Source: Streptomyces hygroscopicus subsp. hygroscopicus (GTDB lineage Bacteria; Actinomycetota; Actinomycetes; Streptomycetales; Streptomycetaceae). Taken from it: 44,942 nucleotides of DNA. Positions within the stretch are counted from its first letter, which is position 1, and each line of letters starts with the position of its first letter. Positions 1 through 9,013 of this stretch are shown piece by piece. A program made the position numbers and the translations under genes. A model generated the notes under the pieces. It searched no databases, was not told the origin of the DNA, and saw only the letters and a list, made by a program, of their open reading frames with translations. The stretch is taken from positions 1 through 44,942 of the forward strand of contig NZ_BBOX01000125.1 of NCBI RefSeq assembly GCF_001553455.1. The letters run 5' to 3'.

Positions 1-16
1 GCCACGACAAAGCCGC

Positions 17-55
17 CCGTGTCCTCCCGTTCGCCGAGGCGGCGGGGGGACACGG
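17..55 (-). terminator. Terminator hairpin after the efflux gene
   Basis: The arms CCGTGTCCTCCCG (17-29) and the matching right arm (43-55) pair with one mismatch around a loop of about 13 nt. The hairpin lies just past the efflux-pump stop codon on the minus strand. There is no U-tract, as is usual for high-GC actinobacteria. Confidence 0.5.
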
Positions 56-91
56 ACGGCTGGGCGGTCGCTCCGGCCGCCGGCGGGGCGG

Positions 92-1576
92 TCAGCCTCG
101 CGCCACCGCCCGCGGTGTGCCGGGCCGCTGGGGCGCGGCGGTGAGCCGGGCGGGCCCGCGGCCCGGCAGCAGCGCGGCGACCGCGAGCGCCACCAGCGCG
201 GCGCCGCCGCCGATCACGAAGGCGGTGCGGAAGCCGTTCAGGGACGGCACCTGGTACGGGCCGAACGCGGTGGTCATATGGGCCAGGACGACCCCCACCA
301 CCGCGCTGGCGGTCGAGGTGCCGATGGACCGCATCAGGGTGTTGAGGCCGTTGGCCGCGCCCGTCTCGGACACCGGCACCGCCGACATGATCAGCGCGGG
401 CATGGCGGAGTACGCGAGGCCGATCCCGGCGCCGATCACACACGAGATGATCACGATCTGCCACACGGCGTCCATCAGGAAGACCCCCATGCCGTAGCCG
501 ACGGCGATCACCCCCGCGCCGAGCATCAGCGACACCTTGGGGCCCCAGGTGCCGGTGATCCGCGCCGACAGCGGCGAGATGGCCATCATCACCAGCCCGG
601 AGGGGCCCAGACACAGACCGGCGGTCATCATCGACCGGCCCAGCCCGTACCCCGTCGCCTCGGGCATCTGCAGCAGCTGAGGCAGCACCAGCGACATGCC
701 GAACATCGCGAAGCCGATGACGATGGACGCCAGGTTGGTCAGCAGCACCTGACGGCGGGCGGTGGTGCGCAGATCCACCAGCGGTCCGCTCACCCGCAGC
801 TCCCACCGGCCCCACAGCAGCAGGACGACCACGGCCGCGCCGAAGAGCCCCAGGGTGACACCGTCGGTCCAGCCCCAGTCGGCGCCCTTGGAGACGGCCA
901 GCAGCAGACAGAGCAGTCCGATCGACAGCCCGACGGCGCCCACCAGGTCGAACTGCCCGCCACCGCGCACCGACGACTCCGGGACGAGCGCCAGCACCAG
1001 CGCGATCACCACCGCGCCCAGGCCCGCCGACACCCAGAACAGCACATGCCAGTCGGCGTGTTCGGCCAGCGCCGCGGCCCCGGGCAGGCCGAGCGCGCCG
1101 CCGACCCCCAGCGAGGAGCTCATCAGGGCCATCGCCGAGCCGAGCCGCTCGGCGGGCAGCTCGTCCCGCATGATGCTGATGCCCAGCGGGATCACCCCCG
1201 CCGAGAAGCCCTGGAGCGCACGGCCGACGATCATGGGTGCCAGCGCGTCGGAGAGCGCGCACACCACCGAACCGACCACCAGCATCGCCAGGCTGAGCAG
1301 CAGCGTCCGCCGTTTGCCGTACATGTCGCCGAGCCGTCCCAGTACCGGGGTGGCCACGGCGCCCGCGAGCAGGGTCGCGGTGATCGCCCAGGAGGCGTCC
1401 GAGGCCGAGGTGTGCAGTAGCGCCGGGAGATCCGGGACCAGCGGCACCACCAGGGTCTGCATCAGGGAGACGACGATCCCCCCGAAGGCCAGGACGGCGA
1501 CGACCGGGCCGGAGCGCTGCGGCCGGGCGGCCACGGCCGCGTCAGGGGCGTCGGGGGTCGGAGGTGAGGAAGTCAC
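92..1576 (-). CDS. MFS multidrug efflux transporter, DHA2 (EmrB/QacA) type
   Basis: This is a 494-aa integral membrane protein, probably a proton-driven drug exporter. It is hydrophobic throughout, with the expected number of helices for a 14-TM DHA2 transporter. The signature GRLGDMYGKRRTLL loop follows TM2-3, and GRALQGFSAG resembles motif C/B of drug antiporters. The GTG start at 1576 is chosen because AAGGA sits 5 nt upstream; an in-frame GTG at 1609 has no ribosome-binding site. A TetR gene lies divergently 270 bp away, the usual arrangement for a self-regulated drug pump. The substrate cannot be told from sequence. Confidence 0.9.
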   Translation of the reverse strand: MTSSPPTPDAPDAAVAARPQRSGPVVAVLAFGGIVVSLMQTLVVPLVPDLPALLHTSASDASWAITATLLAGAVATPVLGRLGDMYGKRRTLLLSLAMLVVGSVVCALSDALAPMIVGRALQGFSAGVIPLGISIMRDELPAERLGSAMALMSSSLGVGGALGLPGAAALAEHADWHVLFWVSAGLGAVVIALVLALVPESSVRGGGQFDLVGAVGLSIGLLCLLLAVSKGADWGWTDGVTLGLFGAAVVVLLLWGRWELRVSGPLVDLRTTARRQVLLTNLASIVIGFAMFGMSLVLPQLLQMPEATGYGLGRSMMTAGLCLGPSGLVMMAISPLSARITGTWGPKVSLMLGAGVIAVGYGMGVFLMDAVWQIVIISCVIGAGIGLAYSAMPALIMSAVPVSETGAANGLNTLMRSIGTSTASAVVGVVLAHMTTAFGPYQVPSLNGFRTAFVIGGGAALVALAVAALLPGRGPARLTAAPQRPGTPRAVARG

Positions 1577-1629
1577 GGTCGTCCTTCGTCGGGGCGTGGC
1601 CGAATCCACGTCAGGTGCGGCAGTAGTGT

Positions 1630-1658
1630 CGCATAAATTTGTGTAACCGGTACGTCAA
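1630..1658 (-). promoter_or_regulatory. Promoter of the efflux gene
   Basis: Read on the minus strand, TTGACG (1653-1658) and TATGCG (1630-1635) are spaced by 17 bp, a good vegetative-sigma promoter. It sits in an unusually AT-rich island containing the palindromic core ACCGGT. The divergent TetR protein plausibly binds here. Confidence 0.6.
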
Positions 1659-1845
1659 ATAGCCCCGCCCGGCGGCCCACCGCTCAACTCGCCCTGGTGC
1701 CAAGGGAGTTCGGGTACGGACGGGCCTGGCGGGCCGACCCGACGCGGGGCGGCATACCGGGCGGCGGACGGCATGAGCGGCACCCGCGCGGACATGCGTA
1801 GCCTTGGGACCCGGCACGGCGGGGGGGCGAGCGAAAGGACACCGG

Positions 1846-2511
1846 ATGGCCAAGGCCGCGGAGGAGACCGTCCGCAGGGGGCGGGGCCGCCCGCCCCGCC
1901 TGTCGCGCGAGCAGATCGTCCGCTCCGCCGCGGAGCTGGCGGTCCGTGAGCCCCAGGTCGCGCTGACCGTCAAAAGGGTCGCCGAGGCGGTCGGATCCGC
2001 CCCCATGGCGCTCTACCGTTACTTCCCCGACCGCGACGACCTCCTCCAGGCCGTGGCCGACCGCGTCATGGTCGAGGCCCAGCACAAGGAGCCGCCGGGC
2101 GAGACCTGGCAGGAGCGGGTGCGCGCCTGGATGCACAGCAGCCGTGCATACCTGCTGCCCCACCGTCAGCTGCTTCCCTACATGGCCGCCACCCAGCAGC
2201 CCGCCCGGGTCTCCTCCCTGGTGACCCTGACCCGGCTGCTGCGCCCCCTGCGGCTGACCGAGGACGATCTCGCGCTGGCCGTGACCCTCATCGGCTCCAC
2301 CGTCATCGGCCACGCGGTCTACGAGACCCACCGCGGCTCGGTCTCCGCCCGCACACTGGACGACCTGAGCGAGGCGCTGGCCCTCCACCCCCAGGAGGAC
2401 CGGGACGTGGTGGCCCCGCTGCTGCCGAGGCTGTCGGGGGCGCAGAACAGGCTGTACGACGTGGTGGTGGACCGCACGATCGCCGCGATCGAGGCGCTGG
2501 CCGCGGGGTGA
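1846..2511 (+). CDS. TetR-family transcriptional regulator
   Basis: This 221-aa repressor-type protein has an N-terminal helix-turn-helix (residues about 15-65; LTVKRVAEAVGSAPMALYRY, then FPDRDDLL). The C-terminal ligand domain resembles TetR_C-type domains of tetracycline-like regulators. ATG at 1846 is chosen for the GAAAGGAC ribosome-binding site 5-12 nt upstream; a longer reading frame begins at 1804 without one. Its position divergent from the MFS pump predicts that it represses the pump and itself until a ligand binds. The ligand is unknown. Confidence 0.88.
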   Translation: MAKAAEETVRRGRGRPPRLSREQIVRSAAELAVREPQVALTVKRVAEAVGSAPMALYRYFPDRDDLLQAVADRVMVEAQHKEPPGETWQERVRAWMHSSRAYLLPHRQLLPYMAATQQPARVSSLVTLTRLLRPLRLTEDDLALAVTLIGSTVIGHAVYETHRGSVSARTLDDLSEALALHPQEDRDVVAPLLPRLSGAQNRLYDVVVDRTIAAIEALAAG

Positions 2512-2553
2512 CCTCCGGCGCCAACCGTTGCCCGGGCCCGTAGGGACACCGCC

Positions 2554-2700
2554 GCCCAGGACCCGTACGGCTACCGCCGTCCTGGGCCCGTACGAATACC
2601 CCGGCCGGGTATGCCGTCCGGCCGGGGCGTCCGTACGGGCCCGGACGTCGCCGAGGCCGCTGCCCCGATGGGCGGGGCGCCGTGCCGACGGCGCCCCGCC
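2554..2700. terminator. Stacked convergent terminator hairpins
   Basis: The spacer between TetR (+) and the GH2 gene (-) holds three perfect stems. GCCCAGGAC pairs 2554-2562 with 2579-2587. A nested cruciform has an outer arm GGGCCCGTACG (2584-2594 with 2632-2642) and an inner arm CCCCGGCCGG (2599-2608 with 2618-2627). A third stem, GGCGGGGCGCCG, pairs 2671-2682 with 2689-2700 over a 6-nt loop. The first two share bases 2584-2587, so they may be alternative folds. The group most simply serves as a bidirectional terminator. Confidence 0.65.
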
Positions 2701-2737
2701 CGGGGACCCGCTCCCCGCCCGGGAGCGGTAGTACGGC

Positions 2738-5341
2738 CTACCCGGTGCACTCCATGGACGCCGGGTGCTCCGCGTCGCGGATCAGCGCCTGGTGCGCCTG
2801 GCGCAGCCGCTTCACATCGGGCTTGATCTCCTTGCGGTCATAGGTGAGAAGCCCGTTGAGCTCGCCCTCCACATCCGTGATCTGGGTGTAGACGGCCCCG
2901 CTGCTGCCGTTGCACGCGACCAGCCCGCGCACCTTGTCCAGCAGCTTCAGATACTCGTCGGTGTACTCGTCCTTGTCCACGCCGACGTAGGTGTGCTGCA
3001 CGGGCCAGGCGTGGCCCGGTACGGCGAGGCCCAGGCCGCCGTACTCGCCGGTGACGCCCGCCCGTGACGCGTCGGGGCGCGGATCGCCCGGTCCGGGGTA
3101 GGCATGGACGTCGGCGAGGTCGCCGTTGCCGGTGTCGTTCCACCCGCTGGCGCCGTTGATGAGCCGGCTGGGGTCCCAGCCCTTGGCGAGCGCCGGCACC
3201 TTGGAGCCGCCGTACTGGCCCCAGCCCTCGTTGAAGGTCACCCAGATGACGATCGACGGACTGCTGATGTGCTGGTCGATCATCCGCTTCAGCTCGTGTT
3301 CGTACTGCGCCTGCGCCTTCTCCGACGGGGCGACCGTGTTCATGGAGGGCATGTCCTGCCACACCAGCAGCCCCAGCCGGTCGGCCCAGTAGTACCAGCG
3401 GTCGGGCTCGACCTTGATGTGCTTGCGCACGGAGTTGAAGCCCAGCCGCTTGTGCATCTTCAGGTCGTACGCCAGGGCCTCGTCGGTCGGCGCGGTGTGC
3501 AGTCCGTCGGGCCAGAACCCCTGGTCGAGCGTGGCCATGGAGAAGACGGGCTTCCCGTTGAGCACGGTGCGCCGCTTGCCGTCCACCTCCTTGACGGCGA
3601 TGCTCCGCATGCCGAAGTAGCTCTCCACCCGGTCCGCCGAGGCGCCTCGCCCGACCGTGACCTTCAGCCGGTACAGATGCGGGTCGTCGGGGGACCACAG
3701 GTGCGGGGAGGGCACGGGGACGGTCAGCGCCGCCCCGGTGCGTCCGCTGGCGGTGCCGACCACGCGCTTGCCGTCATAGGCGGTCGCGGTGACCGGGACG
3801 CCGTCCCGTACCCCGCGGACCTCGGCGGTGAGGGACGTGCCGGGGACGTCCGGGGTCAGCTTGAGGGTGTCCACGTGGTCGGTGGCGACCGGCTCCATCC
3901 AGACGGTCTGCCAGATCCCGGAGGAGGGGGTGTACCAGATGCCGCTGGGGTCCAGGCGCTGCTTGCCCAGCGGCTGGTCCTCGCCGTCCGCCGCGTCGGT
4001 CGGGTCGTAGACGCCGACGATCAGCTCCTGGGTGCGGCCCGGCCGCAGGGCGTCGGTGACGTCGGCGCTGAACCGGTCGTAGCCGCCGCGGTGGTCGGCC
4101 ACCTGCTTGCCGTTGACGTACACCTGGGCCTGCCAGTCCACGGCGTCGAAGTTCAGCCGCAGCCGCTTGTCCTGGCCGATCTTCCAGCCGGCCGGAACGG
4201 TGAAGGTCCGCCGGTACCACATGCGGTCCTCGTGGCGCTCCACACCGGAGAGCTTGGACTCCACCGGGTACGGGACCAGGATCCGCTCCTTGAGCTTCTG
4301 CCCGACGGGCGGCTTCTGCCCCTTCGCGGCGGCGGCGAACTGCCAGCTGCCGTTGAGGTTGCGCCACTGATCGCGGGTCAGCTGCGGCCGCGGGTACTCG
4401 GGGTGGGCGTTGTCGGGGCCGACGTCCTTGGCCCAGGGGGTGCTCAGCTGGTACGTCGACGCGTTGCCGCCGAAGGAGACGTACGGCTCGATGGCGCCGT
4501 CGCCGTCCTCCAGACCGCCCTTGCCGTCGTAGCGCACGACGGCCTCGCCACCGCGGCCGACCACCGGCTCCTTCAGGGCGAGCAGCAGCCGGGACGGGTC
4601 GGCCGGGTCCAGCCGGGCGCGTCCGAGCGGCCAGGCCGCGCCGCCGATGACGGCGGTGAGGTGCGACGACAGATCGGCCGGGGGAGTGGTGAGGGGCTGG
4701 GCGAAGTCCAGCAGCAGCGTACGGCCGTCGGGCTGGACGGCGCTGGTCACCGGGCCGTCGTAGGTGAAGTCCGCGGGCAGCCGGAAGGCCGACGCGGGGA
4801 CGGGGGCCTTGGCCGCGCCGGGCGGGGTCCAGGACAGATGGAGGTTGGAGCCCCCGTAGTGCTCGAAGTACTCGACCTTGATGTCGTACGCCTTGCCCGC
4901 GGTGAGCTCGACGGGCTGGGAGGTCTGCTCCTTGTCCCAGTCGTCCACCCAGTGGTCGATGACCGGTTCGCCGTCGATCCACAGCCGGAAGCCGTTGTCG
5001 CCGATGATCGAGAAGGTGTGGGCACCGGAGCGCTCCGGCGTGATCTGACCGGTCCAGCGGACGCTGACGTCGTCCGACCGTCCCGTGGTGGCCTGCAGCC
5101 GCGGCTCCAGATTGTCGAAGTCGAGGGCGGGGTCGAGGCTGGTGGCCTTCAGCTCGTGGAAGTCGAAGGCCCCCGGGGCGGACTGGAGGTAGTAGTCACC
5201 GCGGAGGCCGTGGACGACGGGGGAGTCGTCGGAGGGGGAGTCGGCCGCGGCCGGACCGGGACCGGTCAGCAGACCGAGCGCACCAAGCGCCAAGGCCACG
5301 GTCGCGACCATGGATCTGGTGAAAGAAGAACGAAAACGCAC
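2738..5341 (-). CDS. Secreted PA14-domain glycoside hydrolase family 2 (beta-galactosidase-like)
   Basis: This 867-aa exported enzyme probably cleaves beta-glycosides outside the cell. A Sec signal peptide covers residues 1-34 (cleavage near AAADS). A PA14 carbohydrate-binding domain follows at about 46-178 (FSIIGDNGFRLWIDG). Next come the GH2 sugar-binding, Ig-like and TIM-barrel domains (about 320-860). The catalytic acid/base is probably E705 in FNEGWGQ, and the nucleophile candidate is E766 in GEYGG. The GTG start at 5341 has GGAGG 4 nt upstream and places the signal peptide at the N-terminus; in-frame starts further up to 5527 would bury it. The exact substrate (galactoside, glucuronide or mannoside) is not resolved. 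A possible -35 TTGACA lies at 5411-5416 on the minus strand, but no convincing -10 follows. Confidence 0.9.
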   Translation of the reverse strand: MRFRSSFTRSMVATVALALGALGLLTGPGPAAADSPSDDSPVVHGLRGDYYLQSAPGAFDFHELKATSLDPALDFDNLEPRLQATTGRSDDVSVRWTGQITPERSGAHTFSIIGDNGFRLWIDGEPVIDHWVDDWDKEQTSQPVELTAGKAYDIKVEYFEHYGGSNLHLSWTPPGAAKAPVPASAFRLPADFTYDGPVTSAVQPDGRTLLLDFAQPLTTPPADLSSHLTAVIGGAAWPLGRARLDPADPSRLLLALKEPVVGRGGEAVVRYDGKGGLEDGDGAIEPYVSFGGNASTYQLSTPWAKDVGPDNAHPEYPRPQLTRDQWRNLNGSWQFAAAAKGQKPPVGQKLKERILVPYPVESKLSGVERHEDRMWYRRTFTVPAGWKIGQDKRLRLNFDAVDWQAQVYVNGKQVADHRGGYDRFSADVTDALRPGRTQELIVGVYDPTDAADGEDQPLGKQRLDPSGIWYTPSSGIWQTVWMEPVATDHVDTLKLTPDVPGTSLTAEVRGVRDGVPVTATAYDGKRVVGTASGRTGAALTVPVPSPHLWSPDDPHLYRLKVTVGRGASADRVESYFGMRSIAVKEVDGKRRTVLNGKPVFSMATLDQGFWPDGLHTAPTDEALAYDLKMHKRLGFNSVRKHIKVEPDRWYYWADRLGLLVWQDMPSMNTVAPSEKAQAQYEHELKRMIDQHISSPSIVIWVTFNEGWGQYGGSKVPALAKGWDPSRLINGASGWNDTGNGDLADVHAYPGPGDPRPDASRAGVTGEYGGLGLAVPGHAWPVQHTYVGVDKDEYTDEYLKLLDKVRGLVACNGSSGAVYTQITDVEGELNGLLTYDRKEIKPDVKRLRQAHQALIRDAEHPASMECTG

Positions 5342-5662
5342 ATGTCCTCCGTGCTTGAGCAGCTGTAGGGACAAGTGGGGCGCCGCCATTGCGCCATCTC
5401 CAACAGAACCTGTCAATAGTGAACGCAAGGCAACAGGGCGGCCGGCTTCCCCGGAGGCCGCGTACATCACCGGCCGGATCCCGTGCGTCAACGGCGGCGC
5501 GCGGCTCGGCCGCTGACCCCGCCTCACCCTCCCGGGGCCCGGCGGGAGGAGTGTCGCACCGGGCCCGCGCTAGGGCCGTACGGCCCTGGAGCGAGGGCCG
5601 CGCAGCCCTGCCGCCGCGTTCGGCCGAAGGTCCACTCTGGTCCTCCACACAGGTGGGGGGAA

Positions 5663-5736
5663 GACGGACGGACGGCCGCGCCGAAGGAGTCAGCTCGCTG
5701 ACTCCAGCCATCTTCGGGCGCGGCCGTCCGTCCGTC
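5663..5736. repeat. Long nested inverted repeat between divergent genes
   Basis: Outer arms 5663-5686 and 5712-5736 match over 24 bp with a single one-base bulge (GACGGACGGACGGCCGCGCC, then GAAG). Between them a perfect inner hairpin GAGTCAG-CTCG-CTGACTC spans 5687-5704. The element sits in the 457-bp divergent gap between the GH2 gene and the lamin-tail gene, ending 62 bp before the latter's start. No gene is seen in the gap 5342-5798. Confidence 0.85.
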
Positions 5737-5798
5737 CTGCGTGCACCGCGCTTCCCGGCGGCCACCGCCTCACCACGCACGACACAAGGGGGGACCTC

Positions 5799-6263
5799 AT
5801 GTCCAGTGCCACCGGAACCACCGCCCGCACGGCCGCGGCGCTCGCCGCCGGCTGCGCGATCGCCCTGCTGTACCCGGCGGCGCCCGCCGGCGCCGCGGGC
5901 TCCGTACACATTTCCAAGATCTACTACGACTCTCCCGGCACCGACAACCGGAGCAACGCCAGCCTCAACGGCGAGTACGCCCAGATCAAGAACTCCACCT
6001 CGCGCGGGGTCAGCCTCAAGGGCTGGGTGCTCGCCGACGCGAGCAACCACAAGTACACCTTCCCCGGCTACACCCTGGGCGCGGGCCGGACCGTGACCGT
6101 GCGGACCGGATCCGGTTCGGACACCTCCGCCACCAAATACCAGGGCCGTCGGGCGTACGTCTGGAACAACGACCGCGACAAGGCCACCCTCCGCAAGGCC
6201 GGCGGCGCCACGGTCGACACCTGCGCGTACAACAACAGCCGGGCCGACTACAAGATCTGCTGA
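5799..6263 (+). CDS. Secreted lamin-tail domain protein
   Basis: This 154-aa exported protein has a signal peptide (about residues 1-34, ending APAGAAG) followed by a single lamin-tail (LTD) beta-sandwich. The LTD hallmarks are visible: NGEYAQIKNSTSRGVSLKGW, then ADASNHKYTFPG and VWNNDRDKATLRKAGG. In bacteria such domains are usually extracellular and thought to bind surfaces or nucleic acids; no catalytic residues are seen here. Two cysteines near the C-terminus (TCAYNN and the terminal KIC) may form a disulfide. The ATG at 5799 follows AAGGGGGGAC. It stands alone, downstream of the large inverted repeat. Confidence 0.85.
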   Translation: MSSATGTTARTAAALAAGCAIALLYPAAPAGAAGSVHISKIYYDSPGTDNRSNASLNGEYAQIKNSTSRGVSLKGWVLADASNHKYTFPGYTLGAGRTVTVRTGSGSDTSATKYQGRRAYVWNNDRDKATLRKAGGATVDTCAYNNSRADYKIC

Positions 6264-6356
6264 GCGCCCGCCGCGCGGGGGCGCGGCGCAACCGGTGAAG
6301 CCCTCCGGCCCGGACGACAATGGGCCAGGCCGAGGGGAGAGAGACGGTGAGCGCCC

Positions 6357-8771
6357 GTGTCGGACTGGGTGTGGGAGTACGACGGCTACGAGCCCGGTGC
6401 GGAGCGGCTGCGGGAGTCGCTGTGCACCCTCGGCAACGGCTATCTGGCCACCCGGGGCGCGGCCCCCGAGGCGACCGCCGACGAGACGCACTACCCGGGC
6501 ACCTATGTGGCCGGCTGCTACAACCGGCTCGGCTCGGTGGTCGGCGGACGCCAGGTCGAGAACGAGGACATGGTCAACCTGCCGAACTGGCTGCCGCTGC
6601 GGTACCGCGTCCGCGACCCGGACCGGCCCGCCGCCCCCGGCGGCTGGCTCTCCCCCGACGCGGACGAGCTGACCGGCTACCGGCAGACCCTCGACCTGCG
6701 GCACGGCACCCTCCTCCGGCGGCTGCGGTTCACCGACCGGCGGGGCCGGGTGCTCGGCGTCGAGCAGCGGCGCCTGGTCCACATGGGGGATCCGCATCTG
6801 GCGGCGATGCGGACCACCTTCCGGGCCGACGGCTGGTCCGGCACCCTCGAGCTGGAGTCCGGGATCGACGGTGCCGTGGCCAACACGGGCGTGGCCCGCT
6901 ACGACGCGCTGGCCGGCTGCCATCTGACCGACCGGCGCACCGCCGCGGCCGGCCCCGACACCGTATGGCTGAGCTGCCGCACCACCACCTCCGAGGTGCG
7001 CGTGGCCATGGCCGCCCGCACCCGGGCCGTCCAGGGCCTGCCCACCGGCACCGGGCAGCGGCTCACCCCGAGCGCGGCCGTGCGCACCCTGGCCGTGCCG
7101 ATCGCGCCGGACGCTCCCGTCACCGTCGAGAAGACCGTGGCGGTGCACACCTCCAAGGACCCCGCGATCGGCGATCCGGTCCGGGCCGTCCTCGACGAGG
7201 TGGCCCGGGCCCCGGGGTTCGGCACGCTGCTCGCCTCCCACCGCACCGCATGGAACCACCTGTGGCGGGAGGCCGCGCTGGAGGTGCCCGGCGAGGCGGG
7301 CCACATCCTGCGGCTGCACCTGTTCCACGTCCTCCAGACGCTCTCGCCGCACACCGCGGAACTGGACGTGGGCGTCCCGGCCCGCGGTCTGCACGGCGAG
7401 GCGTACCGCGGACACGTCTTCTGGGACGAGCTGTTCGTGCTGCCGTACCTGAACCTCCACTTCCCCGAGGTCTCCCGGGCCCTGCTGCACTACCGCCACC
7501 GGCGGCTGCCCCAGGCGTGCCGCGCCGCCGCGGACGCCGGGCGGGCCGGGGCGATGTACCCGTGGCAGAGCGGCAGCGACGGGCGCGAGGAGACCCAGAC
7601 CTTCCACCTGAACCCGCGCTCCGGCCGCTGGCTGCCGGACCACTCCCGGCTCCAGCACCACGTGGGCTCGGCGGTGGCGTACAACGTGTGGCAGTACTGC
7701 CAGGCCAGTGGCGACACCGACTTCCTGCACACCAAGGGCGCGGAGATGCTGCTCCAGATCGCCCGCTTCTGGGCGGACACCGCCGTGCTGGACCCGGACC
7801 ACGGGCGGTACCGCATCCGCGGGGTGGTCGGGCCCGACGAGTACCACGACGGCTACCCCGGCGCCGACCGCCCCGGGATCGACGACAACGCGTACACCAA
7901 CGTCACCGCCGCCTGGGTGCTCGACCGGGCCCTGGAGCTGGCCCGCACCCTGCCCGAGCCGCGCCGCCGCGAGCTGTTCGAGCGGGTGGGCCTGGACCGC
8001 GCCGAACCGGAGCTCTGGGAGGACGTCTCACGGCGGCTGCTGGTCCCTTTCCACCGGGGCGTCATCAGCCAGTTCGGCGGCTACCAGGAGCTGACCGAAC
8101 TCGACTGGGACGGCTACCGCGCCCGCTACGGCGACATCCGCCGGCTGGACCGGATCCTGGAGTCCGAGGGCGACTCGGTGAACCGCTACCAGGCATCCAA
8201 GCAGGCCGACGCGCTGATGCTCGGCTATCTCTTCGCCCCCGCCGAACTGGCGGGCCTCTTCCGGCGGCTCGGCTACGCCATGGACGACGACATCTGGCGC
8301 GCCACTGTGGAGTACTACCTGCCCCGGACCAGCCACGGCTCGACCCTCAGCGAGCTGGTGCACGGCTGGGTGCTGGTGCGGGCCCGCCGAGCGGAGGCGT
8401 GGCGGTACTGCCAGGAGGCGCTGCTCGGCGATGTGGCGGACGTCCAGGGCGGCACCACCGGCGAGGGCATCCACCTCGGTGCCATGGGCGGCACCCTCGA
8501 TCTGGTGCAGCGCGGTCTGACCGGGCTGGAGACCCGGGAGGAGGCCCTGTGGCTGGACCCGGTGCCGCTGCCCGAGCCGTCCGGACTTTCGGAGTACCGG
8601 TTCGCGATCCGCTACCGCGGTCACTGGGGCGTCGCCCTGCGGGTGCGGGCCGGGAGGCTGTGGATCAGTGTGCCGGACTCGGAGGAGCGCCCGATCGAGG
8701 TGCGGCTGGCCGACCGCTCCCTGACCGTCGCCCCGGGCGAGTCCCACTGGCTTCCGCTGCCGTCCGGCTGA
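6357..8771 (+). CDS. Glycoside hydrolase family 65 (maltose/kojibiose/trehalose phosphorylase type)
   Basis: This 804-aa cytoplasmic enzyme of the GH65 family typically phosphorolyses alpha-glucosides such as maltose, trehalose or kojibiose, releasing beta-glucose-1-phosphate. Family signatures are WVWEYDGYEP and LCTLGNGYLATRGA at the N-terminus. The catalytic acid is probably E495 in VVGPDEYHDGYPG. YQASKQADALML and PRTSHGSTLS lie near the phosphate/glucose site, with a C-terminal beta-sandwich last. The length matches the family. The GTG start at 6357 gives the conserved SDWVWEYDGY N-terminus, although the purine-rich ribosome-binding site is rather distant. A few relatives are hydrolases or lack phosphorylase activity, so specificity is open. 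Confidence 0.9.
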   Translation: MSDWVWEYDGYEPGAERLRESLCTLGNGYLATRGAAPEATADETHYPGTYVAGCYNRLGSVVGGRQVENEDMVNLPNWLPLRYRVRDPDRPAAPGGWLSPDADELTGYRQTLDLRHGTLLRRLRFTDRRGRVLGVEQRRLVHMGDPHLAAMRTTFRADGWSGTLELESGIDGAVANTGVARYDALAGCHLTDRRTAAAGPDTVWLSCRTTTSEVRVAMAARTRAVQGLPTGTGQRLTPSAAVRTLAVPIAPDAPVTVEKTVAVHTSKDPAIGDPVRAVLDEVARAPGFGTLLASHRTAWNHLWREAALEVPGEAGHILRLHLFHVLQTLSPHTAELDVGVPARGLHGEAYRGHVFWDELFVLPYLNLHFPEVSRALLHYRHRRLPQACRAAADAGRAGAMYPWQSGSDGREETQTFHLNPRSGRWLPDHSRLQHHVGSAVAYNVWQYCQASGDTDFLHTKGAEMLLQIARFWADTAVLDPDHGRYRIRGVVGPDEYHDGYPGADRPGIDDNAYTNVTAAWVLDRALELARTLPEPRRRELFERVGLDRAEPELWEDVSRRLLVPFHRGVISQFGGYQELTELDWDGYRARYGDIRRLDRILESEGDSVNRYQASKQADALMLGYLFAPAELAGLFRRLGYAMDDDIWRATVEYYLPRTSHGSTLSELVHGWVLVRARRAEAWRYCQEALLGDVADVQGGTTGEGIHLGAMGGTLDLVQRGLTGLETREEALWLDPVPLPEPSGLSEYRFAIRYRGHWGVALRVRAGRLWISVPDSEERPIEVRLADRSLTVAPGESHWLPLPSG

Positions 8772-8929
8772 ACGCGGCGCGCGGCGGAGGAGGGCGCGCG
8801 AGGGGGGACCGTGACCGCCGCGGGCGCACCGCCGTCGCCCCGGCGCGGCTGTTCAACCGGAATCCGGACGAAGCACCCTGATCCCCCGTCGGCCGCCGTG
8901 TCCGATCGTGACCGATCACGGTCTTGGTC

Positions 8930-8957
8930 TGGACTTTTTTCCACGGCTCGCTAGGCT
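8930..8957 (+). promoter_or_regulatory. Promoter of the S1 protease gene
   Basis: TGGACT (8930-8935) and TAGGCT (8952-8957) are separated by 16 bp, a plausible -35/-10 pair. An imperfect palindrome CGTGACCGATCACG lies just upstream near 8907-8920. Confidence 0.5.
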
Positions 8958-8973
8958 CTGCGCGATCGAATCG

Positions 8974-8987
8974 TGAAAGCGCTCTCA
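8974..8987. promoter_or_regulatory. LacI-family operator-like palindrome
   Basis: TGAAAGCGCTCTCA is a near-perfect palindrome centred on CG, the typical shape of LacI/GalR-family operators. It lies 17-30 bp past the -10 box, where a bound repressor would block transcription. No LacI gene is in the window. Confidence 0.5.
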
Positions 8988-9013
8988 CCCTGCCCAGCAG
9001 AAGGGGAACTTCC

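Noticed and set aside
3104..5368. Long plus-strand reading frame of about 754 codons opposite the GH2 gene
   Set aside because: It is the antisense shadow of a gene with clear GH2 and PA14 motifs; its translation is Gly/Val/Arg/His-rich with no recognisable domain.
5196..7847. Minus-strand frame of about 883 codons across the lamin-tail and GH65 genes
   Set aside because: It spans two well-supported genes on the other strand and has low-complexity Gly/Arg/Pro composition, a GC-skew artefact.
8772..8881. Small gene between GH65 and the protease promoter
   Set aside because: Only a short extension of a shadow frame is present, with no ribosome-binding site or recognisable sequence.
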